A stretch of 64,000 nucleotides of DNA from Thauera sp. (GTDB lineage Bacteria; Pseudomonadota; Gammaproteobacteria; Burkholderiales; Rhodocyclaceae): the NCBI GenBank assembly GCA_024235615.1, contig JACKMB010000002.1:248001-312000 (forward strand). The letters run 5' to 3'. Below the pieces are notes generated by a model. The model was not told the DNA's origin. It saw nothing but the letters and a program-made list of their open reading frames with translations, and searched no databases. This document shows positions 9,585-17,263 of this stretch, in pieces. Position 1 is the first letter of the stretch; each line of letters begins with the position of its first letter. Both the position numbers and the translations under genes were made by a program.

Positions 9585-9705
9585 CAGGTGTCTCCTCCGG
9601 TGGTGCGCGGGCGAGGCTGAGGCCGCCCGCTCCCCCTTCTTGGCTTATGGGAGGAATGCTAGAACTTATGACTGACCGACCGGTTGATAAATGTCAAAGA
9701 ATGAC

Positions 9706-9723
9706 GTTGACGTGAACGGCAAA
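9706..9723. promoter_or_regulatory. Operator-like palindrome A upstream of padB
   Basis: GTTGACGTGAACGGCAAA, the most degenerate of the four related boxes in this window; the left 13 bp match box D before had closely (GTTGACGYGAACG). The consensus over all boxes is GTTnACGTnnACGTnAAC. From memory it resembles the ACGT-core sites of MerR-type acyl-CoA catabolism regulators such as LiuR, but no regulator gene is in the window. Confidence 0.5.
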
Positions 9724-9735
9724 TATGTGTGTAAA

Positions 9736-9753
9736 GTTAACGTGTACGTGAAC
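9736..9753. promoter_or_regulatory. Operator-like palindrome B upstream of padB
   Basis: GTTAACGTGTACGTGAAC: an 18-bp inverted repeat with only two of nine pairs mismatched. It starts 30 bp from box A. The same consensus recurs between korA and had, about 4.3 kb away, so a shared dimeric regulator is likely. Inference from sequence symmetry and recurrence only. Confidence 0.55.
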
Positions 9754-9934
9754 TAGAGCCTGCTGCCCTGGGCGGTGCCTTTCCGATAAACTGCAGTCCA
9801 GCCGCCGACCCGGTGCCCGCACGCTCGTGCACGCTCCGCGTGCAGCAAGGACGGCCGCAACTTGTCCGCTGCCCCTTGGCTGTCGTCTCGAATCCGTTGT
9901 TTTCCGCTGTTTCCTCTTCCAACTGGAGTGACCC

Positions 9935-10588
9935 ATGTTCGTCGAAAACATCATGACCCGGGAGGTGTTGCACGTCGGTCCGGAGGCCTCGTTCTCGCAG
10001 GTTTCCGAGATCATGCGGCTCAAGAAGGTGCGCCACGTGCCGGTGATCGACCAGGATCGCAAGGTGCTGGGCATCATCTCGCATCGCGACGTGCAGCGTG
10101 CCCAGCCGTCCATGATCACGACGCTCGACGTCGGCGAGGTGAAGTACCTGCTGTCCAAGATCGCGGCGGCGGACATCATGCACAAGTCGGTGGTGAGCTG
10201 CTCGCCGCGCACGCAGATCGAGGAGGCCGCGCGCATGATGCGACCCAAGAAGCTGGGCTGCCTCACCGTGGTGGACGACGCCGGCCGTCTGGTAGGCATC
10301 GTCACCAGCGTCGACCTGCTCGACTTCTTCCTCGACATCACGGGCTGCTGGGTCGAGGGCGCGACGCGGATCACCGTGAAGCTGCAGGATCGCGCCGGCC
10401 AGCTCGCCGCGCTGCTCGCCTCGGTCAATGCGCAGGGCGGCTACATCGTCTCGGTGGTGTCGCCGCGCACGCCGCAGTCCGAGGGCCTGCGCACGGCGAC
10501 CATCCGCTTCGAGGCGAAGGATGCCGGCGCGGTGGTGCAGGGCCTGCGCGAGGCGGGCTACGAGCTGAGCGTCGATCAGACGGCGTGA
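9935..10588 (+). CDS. CBS-CBS-ACT domain protein (AcuB-like)
   Basis: 217 residues. Two CBS motifs form a Bateman module: residues 1-60 (MFVENIMTREVLHV ... GIISHRDVQRA) and about 80-140 (ADIIMHKSVVSC ... GIVTSVDLLDFF). The last 75 residues look like an ACT domain (ATRITVKLQDRAGQLAALLA). This CBS-CBS-ACT layout is that of AcuB-type proteins, which bind adenine nucleotides; the target is unknown. Divergent from padB and sharing its regulatory region, so it could sense energy or acyl-CoA state for the pathway, but this is inference. It follows a GGAG ribosome site. Confidence 0.82.
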   Translation: MFVENIMTREVLHVGPEASFSQVSEIMRLKKVRHVPVIDQDRKVLGIISHRDVQRAQPSMITTLDVGEVKYLLSKIAAADIMHKSVVSCSPRTQIEEAARMMRPKKLGCLTVVDDAGRLVGIVTSVDLLDFFLDITGCWVEGATRITVKLQDRAGQLAALLASVNAQGGYIVSVVSPRTPQSEGLRTATIRFEAKDAGAVVQGLREAGYELSVDQTA

Positions 10589-10592
10589 GGGT

Positions 10593-10637
10593 GAGGCGTC
10601 AGGCGTGAGGGGTGAAAACCGCTCGACCTGACGCCTC
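10593..10637. repeat. Inverted repeat built from GCGTCAGG/CCTGACGC heptamer units
   Basis: GAGGCGTCAGG (10593-10603) and its perfect complement CCTGACGCCTC (10627-10637) flank a 23-nt loop just after the CBS gene stop. The arms are units of the CGCCTRA/CGCCTCA heptamer family that forms a true tandem array at 63098. A further degenerate unit lies near 10795. May act as a terminator or simply be repeat debris. Confidence 0.6.
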
Positions 10638-10752
10638 GTCGCATCCGGTTGCGGTGTCGTCGGTCGATGGCCGAGGGGCGCAGCGGGAGACTTTTCGCGC
10701 GCGATTTCGCTTCATCTTCTCCGTCGGCACCTTTCACCTGGCCTCCAAAAGC

Positions 10753-10786
10753 CGATGCGCGCGCTGGACTCCCAGCGCGCGCATCG
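10753..10786. terminator. Bidirectional intrinsic terminator
   Basis: Perfect 15-bp stem CGATGCGCGCGCTGG (10753-10767) with complement at 10772-10786 and a 4-nt loop. It is preceded by AAAA and followed by TTTC, so it can work in both directions. It sits between the convergent CBS gene and the ferritin-like/kor operon. Confidence 0.8.
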
Positions 10787-10818
10787 TTTCTGGCGCCTGA
10801 CGCCTTACTCCCGGGGCC

Positions 10819-11358
10819 TCACCCTTGCAGCAACGGCGGGTCCGGGTCCTCGTTCCAGCCCTTGGGCGGGGGCTGGAAGCGGGAGAGCCAGGCTTCGAGC
10901 AGGGTGACGTGCTCGCGCTCGGTCTCGCAGAGCTCGGCGGCGAGCTTGCGGATGTCCTCGCGCTCGGACTGGGCGACCAGGCGGTCGTAGAAATCGACCC
11001 CGCGGCGCTCGGCCTCGAGCGCCATCGAGATGGCGTGGTAGGGATGCATCATGTAGTGCAGGCCTTCGGCCGAGACCGAGGGCGCCTCCGGGCTCTCGGG
11101 GGCTTCCCAGGAGTATTCCCACGGCGCGATGTGGGGCAGGGTGTGCCCCTCGCTGATGTCGTTCACGTTGTCGACGTGCAGCTTCTCGATCTCCGCGAGC
11201 TTGCGGAACAGCGCGGCGACCTCACGGTTGTTGTGGGTCTCCATCTGGTCGGCGAGCGACTCATAGCGCTCGACCGCCTCGACCTCCATCGCCAGCGCGT
11301 GCGCCAGCAGGTGCTCCACCGAGTGGATGCCGGTTTCCTGCGGATCGGGTTTGCTCAT
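10819..11358 (-). CDS. Ferritin-like (rubrerythrin-type) diiron protein
   Basis: 179 residues, predicted four-helix bundle. Two carboxylate/His pairs typical of ferritin-like diiron sites are seen: EVEAVERYE followed by EIEKLH (ExxH), and ALEAERRGVDFYD followed by TEREH (ExxH). There is no C-terminal rubredoxin domain. The start ATG overlaps the korB stop (ATGA), making it the third gene of the korA-korB operon. Likely role: peroxide or oxygen detoxification, or iron handling, close to the oxygen-sensitive Fe-S enzymes KOR and BCR. That role is inference; the fold is well supported. Confidence 0.83.
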   Translation of the reverse strand: MSKPDPQETGIHSVEHLLAHALAMEVEAVERYESLADQMETHNNREVAALFRKLAEIEKLHVDNVNDISEGHTLPHIAPWEYSWEAPESPEAPSVSAEGLHYMMHPYHAISMALEAERRGVDFYDRLVAQSEREDIRKLAAELCETEREHVTLLEAWLSRFQPPPKGWNEDPDPPLLQG

Positions 11359-12194
11359 AACACGAACTCCTTCTCGAGATCTGCCACTGAATCGACGCTC
11401 GCCTGCCGCTCGGGCTGGAAGGGCTTGCGGCTGCCGCGATAGAGCACGCCGACGTTGAAGCCGTCGTCGGTCATCAGGCGGCGCGCGGCGCGCGCGGGGT
11501 CGTCGGTCGGGTCGACCGCGGCGGGGTGAACCATGTCCTTCCAGTCGCGCTGCTCGGGGCGGAACGTGACGCAGGGGCTGAGCAGCTGCACGAAGGAGAA
11601 GCCGGGGTGGCGGATCGCCTCGGTGATGAGCTGCGCGGTGCCGTTCTGGTCGCCTGAGAAGCCGCGGGCGATGAAGTTCGCGCCCGCGGCGAGCGCGATC
11701 ACCAGCGGGTGGAAGGGGTTGATGCCGGTGCCCTGGGGGGTGAGCTTGCTCTTTTCCCAGTCGGGCGCAGTGGTCGGCGAGGCCTGGCCCTTGGTCATGC
11801 CGTAGACCTCGTTGTCCATGACGATGTAGGTCATGTCGACATTGCGTCGGCAGGCATGCATGAAGTGGTTGCCGCCGATCGAGAAGCCGTCGCCGTCGCC
11901 GCCGGAGGCGATCACGGTGAGCTCGGGGCGCGACACCTTGATGCCGGTGGCGATCGGCAGGGCGCGGCCATGCACGCCGTGGAAGCCGAACACGTTGGTG
12001 TAGGCGGGCAGGCGCGAGGAGCAGCCGATGCCGGAGACAAGGGCGACGCGCTCGGGCGGGATCGACAGCTCGGCCAGCGCCTTGGTGATCGAGCCCAGCA
12101 CCGAGTAGTCGCCGCAGCCCGGACACCAGACGGGCTTGACCTCGGACTTGTAGTCGCGCGCGGAATAGCTCGGGCAGGTGGATGTGGCTTCCAT
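11355..12194 (-). CDS. korB: 2-oxoglutarate:ferredoxin oxidoreductase beta subunit KorB
   Basis: TPP-binding beta subunit, 279 residues. CPGCG at 24-28, GDGDGFSIGGNHF at 99-111 and DNEVYGMTKGQ at 127-137 are the Fe-S/TPP signatures of archaeal-type KorB. With KorA it oxidises 2-oxoglutarate to succinyl-CoA and reduces ferredoxin. In T. aromatica this is the reported electron donor system for benzoyl-CoA reductase, closing a cycle in which acetyl-CoA oxidation supplies the electrons. Two nt after korA; overlaps the diiron gene by 4 bp. Confidence 0.94.
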   Translation of the reverse strand: MEATSTCPSYSARDYKSEVKPVWCPGCGDYSVLGSITKALAELSIPPERVALVSGIGCSSRLPAYTNVFGFHGVHGRALPIATGIKVSRPELTVIASGGDGDGFSIGGNHFMHACRRNVDMTYIVMDNEVYGMTKGQASPTTAPDWEKSKLTPQGTGINPFHPLVIALAAGANFIARGFSGDQNGTAQLITEAIRHPGFSFVQLLSPCVTFRPEQRDWKDMVHPAAVDPTDDPARAARRLMTDDGFNVGVLYRGSRKPFQPERQASVDSVADLEKEFVL

Positions 12195-12196
12195 GT

Positions 12197-13915
12197 TCAG
12201 CTCCAGTCGGCCAGTTGGCGGAAGATTTCGTTCGGACGGATCGGCAGCGGGCCGGGCCGGTGGAAGGCGCGCACGCTCCCCGGGAGGTCGTAGTGCGCGC
12301 GCAGGTAGCGGTGGAACTGGGCGCCGTGGCTCTGTTCGACGACGAGCACGCGCGCCACGCCCGCGAGCGCGGCGGCGAGCTGCTCGGGACGTACCGGCGA
12401 GATCAGGCGGATCGATACCAGGCGCGCGCGGCCGCCGCTGGCGCGGAAGCGCTCGAGCGCCTCGCGCACCGGGCCAGTGGTGGAGCCCCAGGTCAGCACC
12501 GCGATGTCGCCGTCACCCTCGATGTCCGCCCAGTGCTGGCCGTAGTCATGCACGGCGAGCTTGCGCAGGCGCTTGTCGAGCTGTGCGCTGTGGTCGGCGG
12601 CGGCGCTGGACGGGGTGCCGTACTCGTTGTGCTCGAGGCCGTCGGCGGTGTACTGGTAGCCCTTCATGCCCGGCACCGCCATCGGCGAGACGCCCGATGC
12701 GGTGTTGGTGTAGCGGCGGTAGCGTTCGGCCGCCTCGCCCTCGGGCATCAGGCGGATCGCGCGAAAGCCCGGGTCGAGCGGGGGCGCGATCGTCGCCCGG
12801 CTCTGCCCCAGGGACTGGTCGGAGAGCACGATCGCGGCGGTCTGCAGGCTGTCGGCGAGATGGACCGCCCACTGGGTGGAGAAGGCGCAGTCGGCGAGCG
12901 AGTTGGGCGCCACCACGAGGTGGGGAGCGTCGCCGTGCAGGCCGTAGAGCGCGATGTTGAGGTCGCTCTGCTCGGACTTGACCGGGATGCCGGTGGAGGG
13001 GCCGCCGCGCATCACGTTGACCACGGTGATCGGGGTCTCCGAGGCGACCGCGAGGCCGAGCGATTCGGTCATCAGGGCGAGGCCGGGGCCGGAGGTCGCG
13101 GTCAGCGAGGGCACGCCGGCATAGGAGGCGCCGATGATCTGGTTGATCGAGGCGAGCTCGTCCTCGGCCTGCACCAGCACGCCGCCGAGCTTGGCGAGGT
13201 TGGGTGCGAGCCACTCGAGCACCTCGGTGCCCGGGGTGATCGGGTAGGCGGCGACGAAGCGGATGCCGCCGCGCACCGCGCCGAGGCCAGCGGCCTCGTT
13301 GCCGGTGATGCTCCACAGGCGCTCGCTCTGGCCTTCGGCAGCGGCCAGGCGGGGGCAGGCAGGCAGGCCGGCGGCGAAGGCCATGCCGGCGCGCACCGAG
13401 GCCTCGCTGGCGGTGCGCGCGGCCTCTCCCTTCTTGGCGAGCGAGTCGCGCACCACGCCGAGCACCGCGTCCTCGGGCAGGCCCACCAGCCCGGCGACGG
13501 CGCCGAGCGCGATCATGTTCGGCCGCCCGCCCTCGATCTCCTTGGCCATCTTCTTGAACGGGATGTCGGCGCAGCGCGCGCCCTTGGCGCCGATCTGCTC
13601 GGGGAAGTCGCCGCCGTCGGGGTCGCCGAGCACCAGGCCGTCGGAGGTCATCGGGATCTCGGCGGAGAAGCGGCCGACGTTCTGCCAGTCGATCGCGACC
13701 AGCACGTCGAAGTGGTCGTCGTGCGACTGCACCGGCGAGGTTGACAGACGCATCATCGCGGCAGCCTCGCCGCCGCGGATCTGTGCGCCCGACGAGCGGG
13801 TCATGTAGGCATACCAGCCGGCGCGGCCGGCGGCGTCGAGCAGCATGTTGCCTGCGGTCATCACCCCCGCGCCGCCGCTGCCGGCGAATGTTATCGATAC
13901 CGATCGGGCTGTCAT
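12197..13915 (-). CDS. korA: 2-oxoglutarate:ferredoxin oxidoreductase alpha/gamma fusion KorA
   Basis: 572 residues: an N-terminal gamma domain (about 1-195, starting SITFAGSGGAGVMTAGNMLL) is fused to the alpha domain (from about 210), which contains GNEAAGLGAVRGG and AAYPITPGTEVLEWLA. This fused form is usual for KorA. Start ATG 13915 has an upstream purine-rich GAGAACGAGG. It is divergent from had, with operator-like boxes in the 316-bp gap, which fits co-regulation of electron donor and benzoyl-CoA pathway. Confidence 0.94.
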   Translation of the reverse strand: MTARSVSITFAGSGGAGVMTAGNMLLDAAGRAGWYAYMTRSSGAQIRGGEAAAMMRLSTSPVQSHDDHFDVLVAIDWQNVGRFSAEIPMTSDGLVLGDPDGGDFPEQIGAKGARCADIPFKKMAKEIEGGRPNMIALGAVAGLVGLPEDAVLGVVRDSLAKKGEAARTASEASVRAGMAFAAGLPACPRLAAAEGQSERLWSITGNEAAGLGAVRGGIRFVAAYPITPGTEVLEWLAPNLAKLGGVLVQAEDELASINQIIGASYAGVPSLTATSGPGLALMTESLGLAVASETPITVVNVMRGGPSTGIPVKSEQSDLNIALYGLHGDAPHLVVAPNSLADCAFSTQWAVHLADSLQTAAIVLSDQSLGQSRATIAPPLDPGFRAIRLMPEGEAAERYRRYTNTASGVSPMAVPGMKGYQYTADGLEHNEYGTPSSAAADHSAQLDKRLRKLAVHDYGQHWADIEGDGDIAVLTWGSTTGPVREALERFRASGGRARLVSIRLISPVRPEQLAAALAGVARVLVVEQSHGAQFHRYLRAHYDLPGSVRAFHRPGPLPIRPNEIFRQLADWS

Positions 13916-14071
13916 CCTCGTTCTCCAATGTTCGACCTTCGCTGGCGGGTGCCGGCGCGGTCCTGTTCAGGGCCCCTGCGCGCGTCCCCTCGGGTGAAGC
14001 GGGCACGGCGCCAACCGGAGGCTGGATGGTTCGCTGCGCCATCGCCTGGCGCTCACCCCCGATGCGACAAA

Positions 14072-14095
14072 GTTTACGTTGACGCAAACGTCAAT
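14072..14095. promoter_or_regulatory. Operator-like box C, two overlapping palindromes
   Basis: Two overlapping versions of the pathway box: GTTTACGTTGACGCAAAC (14072-14089) fits GTTnACGTnnACGTnAAC, and TTGACG-CAAA-CGTCAA (14079-14094) is a perfect 6-bp inverted repeat with a 4-nt spacer. The same family as the boxes upstream of padB. Confidence 0.6.
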
Positions 14096-14097
14096 CT

Positions 14098-14113
14098 GTT
14101 GACTTTGGTCAAC
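14098..14113. promoter_or_regulatory. Perfect palindrome GTTGAC-TTTG-GTCAAC
   Basis: 16 bp with perfect 6-bp arms and a 4-nt spacer, directly after box C. It lacks the inner ACGT cores, so it may be a site for a second regulator or a half-related copy of box C. No function can be assigned from sequence. Confidence 0.5.
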
Positions 14114-14198
14114 TGCCCTCCTGCCGGGGTGATTTAACTTTGCATCCAACGCGGCGACAGGGAGGCAGTGGATCCCGTTGCCGACCGAGCCGGATTAA

Positions 14199-14216
14199 GT
14201 TGACGCGAACGTAAAC
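14199..14216. promoter_or_regulatory. Operator-like box D just upstream of had
   Basis: GTTGACGCGAACGTAAAC, matching the consensus of boxes A-C. It ends 15 bp before the had start codon and so would overlap the 5' leader or transcription start, a position suited to repression. Confidence 0.55.
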
Positions 14217-14231
14217 GGAAGGAGTGGGTAG

Positions 14232-15299
14232 ATGAGCACCAAACCGTATCGCTGGATGATGGTGGAGCCGGGGCGGCCGATGGTCCGCACCGAGTTCGAG
14301 ATCGGCGAGCTGGCCGCCGACCAGGTAGTGGTCGAGGTCGCCGGCTGTGGCGTCTGCCACACCGATCTCGGCTACTACTACGACGGCGTGCGCACCAACC
14401 AGGCGTTGCCGCTCGCGCTCGGCCACGAGATCAGCGGCCGGGTGGTGGGTGCGGGCAGCGCGGCGGGGCAGTGGGTCGGCCGCGCGGTGGTCGTGCCGGC
14501 GGTGATGCCCTGCGGCACCTGCGAGCTCTGCACCTCGGGACACGGCACGATCTGCCGCGCCCAGGTCATGCCGGGCAACGACATCCAGGGCGGCTTCGCC
14601 TCCCACATCGTGGTGCCGGCGCGCGGCCTGTGCGCGGTCGATGAGCAGCGCCTCGCCGCCGCCGGGCTGCAGCTCGCCGACGTCTCGGTGGTGGCCGACG
14701 CGGTCACCACGCCCTACCAGGCGGTGACGCAGGCCGGCGTCGAGCCCGGCGACGTGGCGATCGTGATCGGCGTCGGCGGCGTGGGTGGCTACGCGGTGCA
14801 GATCGCCAACGCCTTCGGCGCGAGCGTGGTGGCGATCGACGTCGATCCGGCCAAGCTGGAGCTCATGTCGAAGTACGGCGCGGCGCTGACGCTCAATGCG
14901 CGAGAGGTCACCGGGCGCGACCTCAAGAAGGCGATCGAGGCCCACGCCAAGGCCAACGGCCTGCGCACCACGCGCTGGAAGATCTTCGAGTGCTCGGGCA
15001 GCGGCGCCGGCCAGACCAACGCCTACAGCCTGATCAACCACGGCGCCACGCTCGCGGTGGTGGGTTTCACGATGGACAAGGTCGAGGTCCGCCTCTCCAA
15101 CCTGATGGCCTTCCACGCCCGCGCGCTCGGCAACTGGGGCTGCCTGCCCGAGTACTACCCCGCCGCGCTCGACCTGGTGCTCGACGGCCGCATCAACCTC
15201 GCCAACTTCGTCGAGCGTCACCCGCTGGCGCAGATCAACGAGGTCTTCGAGGCGGCCCATGCCCACAAGCTGACCCGCCGCGCGATCCTGACCCCCTGA
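14232..15299 (+). CDS. had: 6-hydroxycyclohex-1-ene-1-carbonyl-CoA dehydrogenase
   Basis: Zinc-dependent medium-chain alcohol dehydrogenase, 355 residues. Catalytic zinc ligands appear in CGVCHTD (39-45) and LGHE (63-66). Structural zinc Cys are in [15 protein letters not shown] (94-108). The NAD-binding fold is [15 protein letters not shown]. It oxidises the hydratase product to 6-oxocyclohex-1-ene-1-carbonyl-CoA with NAD+. First gene of the bcr operon, as in T. aromatica. GGAAGGAG lies before the ATG. Confidence 0.94.
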   Translation: MSTKPYRWMMVEPGRPMVRTEFEIGELAADQVVVEVAGCGVCHTDLGYYYDGVRTNQALPLALGHEISGRVVGAGSAAGQWVGRAVVVPAVMPCGTCELCTSGHGTICRAQVMPGNDIQGGFASHIVVPARGLCAVDEQRLAAAGLQLADVSVVADAVTTPYQAVTQAGVEPGDVAIVIGVGGVGGYAVQIANAFGASVVAIDVDPAKLELMSKYGAALTLNAREVTGRDLKKAIEAHAKANGLRTTRWKIFECSGSGAGQTNAYSLINHGATLAVVGFTMDKVEVRLSNLMAFHARALGNWGCLPEYYPAALDLVLDGRINLANFVERHPLAQINEVFEAAHAHKLTRRAILTP

Positions 15300-15351
15300 T
15301 CCCGCACCCCCTTCCATACCGACAAGAGAGCAGACAGAGGAGCCACAGAAG

Positions 15352-16485
15352 ATGAAAGAGACGACGCAACGCGTGATCGACCAGACCGCGCCCAAGCACC
15401 TGGTCGATCACAACCTGGTACCCGAGACGGTGGTGCCCGGCGTGATCTACGAGAAGCGCCCGGCGCGCAACCTGCAGGGCGAGGTCGTCCCCGGCCTGTA
15501 CAACGCCTGGATCTGGCTGGACAACCCGAAGCAGTACAACTCCTACACCACCGACATGGTGAAGGGGCTGATCCTCGCCTTCCGCGCCGCGTCCTGCGCC
15601 CGTGACGTCGCCACGGTCGTGTTCACCGCGGTCGGCGACAAGGCCTTCTGCACCGGCGGCAACACCAAGGAGTACGCCGAGTACTACGCCGGCAACCCGC
15701 AGGAATACCGCCAGTACATGCGGCTGTTCAACGACATGGTGTCGGCGATCCTGGGGTGCGACAAGCCGGTGGTGTGCCGCGTCAATGGCATGCGCATCGG
15801 CGGCGGCCAGGAGATCGGCATGGCGGCGGACTTCACCGTCGCTCAGGACCTCGCCAACTTCGGCCAGGCCGGTCCCAAGCACGGCTCGGCCGCGATCGGC
15901 GGGGCCACCGACTTCCTGCCGGTGATGATCGGCTGCGAGCAGGCCATGGTCTCCGGAACGCTGTGCGAGCCCTTCTCGGCGCACAAGGCCTACCGCCTCG
16001 GCATCTCCTCGCAGATCGTCCCCGCGCTCAAGGTCGACGGCAAGTTCGTCGCCAACCCGCTGGTGATCACCGACCGCTACCTCGACGAGTTCGGTCGCAT
16101 CATCCACGGCGAGTTCAAGACCGGCGACGAGCTGGCCGCCGGCAAGGAGCTGCTCAAGCGCGGCGAGATCGACCTGTCGCTGCTCGACGAGGCCGTCGAG
16201 AAGCTGTGCGCCAAGCTCATCTCCACCTTCCCCGAGTGCCTGACCAAGAGCTTCGAGGAACTGCGCAAGCCCAAGCTCGACGCCTGGAACCGCAACAAGG
16301 AAAACAGCCGCGCCTGGCTCGCGCTCAACATGATGAACGAGGCCCGCACCGGCTTCCGTGCCTTCAACGAGGGCAACAAGGACACCAGCCGCGAGATCGA
16401 GTTCACCGACCTGCGCCAGGCGCTCGCCGTCGGCACGCCCTGGACGCCCGAGCTGATCGAAAGCCTGATGCCGGGGGCGAAGTGA
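15352..16485 (+). CDS. oah: 6-oxocyclohex-1-ene-1-carbonyl-CoA hydrolase
   Basis: Crotonase-superfamily ring-opening hydrolase of 377 residues, the length I recall for T. aromatica Oah. It adds water and cleaves the ring C-C bond to give 3-hydroxypimeloyl-CoA. Seen: DKAFCTGGNTKEYAEYY (first oxyanion-hole strand) and MRIGGGQEIGMAADFTVAQD (second oxyanion-hole glycines), and a long C-terminal helical region. It is much longer than ordinary enoyl-CoA hydratases because of N- and C-terminal extensions. GAGGAG precedes the ATG by about ten bases; the stop overlaps the dch start (TGATG). Confidence 0.94.
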   Translation: MKETTQRVIDQTAPKHLVDHNLVPETVVPGVIYEKRPARNLQGEVVPGLYNAWIWLDNPKQYNSYTTDMVKGLILAFRAASCARDVATVVFTAVGDKAFCTGGNTKEYAEYYAGNPQEYRQYMRLFNDMVSAILGCDKPVVCRVNGMRIGGGQEIGMAADFTVAQDLANFGQAGPKHGSAAIGGATDFLPVMIGCEQAMVSGTLCEPFSAHKAYRLGISSQIVPALKVDGKFVANPLVITDRYLDEFGRIIHGEFKTGDELAAGKELLKRGEIDLSLLDEAVEKLCAKLISTFPECLTKSFEELRKPKLDAWNRNKENSRAWLALNMMNEARTGFRAFNEGNKDTSREIEFTDLRQALAVGTPWTPELIESLMPGAK

Positions 16486-17261
16486 TGGGCGAGGCGATCA
16501 ACCCGCTCAAGGCCTGGCTCGAGCGCGACGGCGGCCTGCTCCGCCTGCGCCTCGCGCGGCCCAAGGCGAACATCGTCGATGCCGCGATGATCGGCGCGCT
16601 GCAGGAGGCGCTCGGCGCCCACCTCGGTTCGCCGGCGCTGCGCGCGGTGCTGCTCGACGCCGAGGGGCCGCACTTCAGCTTCGGCGCCAGCGTCGACGAG
16701 CACATGCCCGAGCAGTGCGCGCAGATGCTCAAGACCCTGCACGCGCTGGTGCGGCAGATGCTCGACAGCCCGGTGACGATCCTGGTCGCGATCCGCGGCC
16801 AGTGCCTCGGCGGCGGCCTGGAGGTGGCGGCGGCGGGCAACCTGCTCTTCGTCGCGCCGGATGCCCGCCTCGGCCAGCCGGAGATCCGCCTGGGGGTGTT
16901 CGCCCCCGCGGCCTCCTGCCTGCTGCCGCCGCGCGTCGGGCAGTCGCGTGCCGAGGAGCTGCTGTTCTCGGGACGCAGCATCGACGGCGCCGAGGCGTTC
17001 CGCATCGGCCTGGCCGACGTGCTCGCCGACGACCCCGAGGCGGCCGCGCTGAAGTGGTACGACGAACATCTTGCTGCGTCGAGCGCCAGCTCGCTGCGTT
17101 TCGCGGTGCGTGCCGCGCGCTGCGACCACGTGCCGGCGATCAAGCAAAAACTGGAAACCGTGGAGGCCATGTATCTCGAGGAGCTGATGGCCAGCCACGA
17201 TGCGGTGGAAGGTCTACGGGCCTTTCTTGAGAAGCGTTCTGCAAACTGGGAGAACCGTTGA
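16485..17261 (+). CDS. dch: Cyclohexa-1,5-diene-1-carbonyl-CoA hydratase
   Basis: Crotonase-family hydratase, 258 residues. It adds water to the cyclic dienoyl-CoA formed by benzoyl-CoA reductase, giving 6-hydroxycyclohex-1-ene-1-carbonyl-CoA. Motifs: FSFGASVDEHMPEQC (first oxyanion loop) and GQCLGGGLEVAAAGNLLFVA (second). Start ATG 16485 shares its first base with the oah stop; the in-frame upstream sequence lies within oah and is not coding in this frame. It is followed after 2 nt by bcrC. Confidence 0.94.
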   Translation: MGEAINPLKAWLERDGGLLRLRLARPKANIVDAAMIGALQEALGAHLGSPALRAVLLDAEGPHFSFGASVDEHMPEQCAQMLKTLHALVRQMLDSPVTILVAIRGQCLGGGLEVAAAGNLLFVAPDARLGQPEIRLGVFAPAASCLLPPRVGQSRAEELLFSGRSIDGAEAFRIGLADVLADDPEAAALKWYDEHLAASSASSLRFAVRAARCDHVPAIKQKLETVEAMYLEELMASHDAVEGLRAFLEKRSANWENR

Positions 17262-17263
17262 CC

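Larger units (their letters stand above)
9585..9934. promoter_or_regulatory. Divergent intergenic region padB / CBS-ACT gene
   Basis: 350 bp without a gene, between padB (leftward) and the CBS-domain gene (rightward). It is clearly AT-richer than the coding DNA in its first 170 bp. It holds two palindromic operator-like boxes (9706-9723, 9736-9753) whose starts are 30 bp apart, about three helical turns. On the minus strand a TTGACA (9697 to 9692) could be a -35 box for pad, but no convincing -10 follows at 16-18 bp. No terminator or small ORF was seen. Confidence 0.6.
13916..14231. promoter_or_regulatory. Divergent intergenic region korA / had
   Basis: 316 bp without a gene. From 14072 onward it carries three clusters of symmetric sequence (14072-14095, 14098-14113, 14199-14216). 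The remainder next to korA (13916-14060) is GC-rich with no evident signal. Both transcription units should start here. I could not place a convincing -35/-10 pair for either side, so the promoters may be activator-dependent. Confidence 0.6.

Noticed and set aside
9665..9697. Sigma-70 promoter for padB starting with TTGACA
   Set aside because: The only -10-like sequence (CATAAG/TCATAA) lies 20-21 bp away, too far for a normal promoter; left as an unproven -35 box.
17258..17263. TTG start for bcrC (and likewise TTG 21052 for bcrD)
   Set aside because: In both cases an ATG two codons later has better ribosome-site spacing and gives the expected family length.
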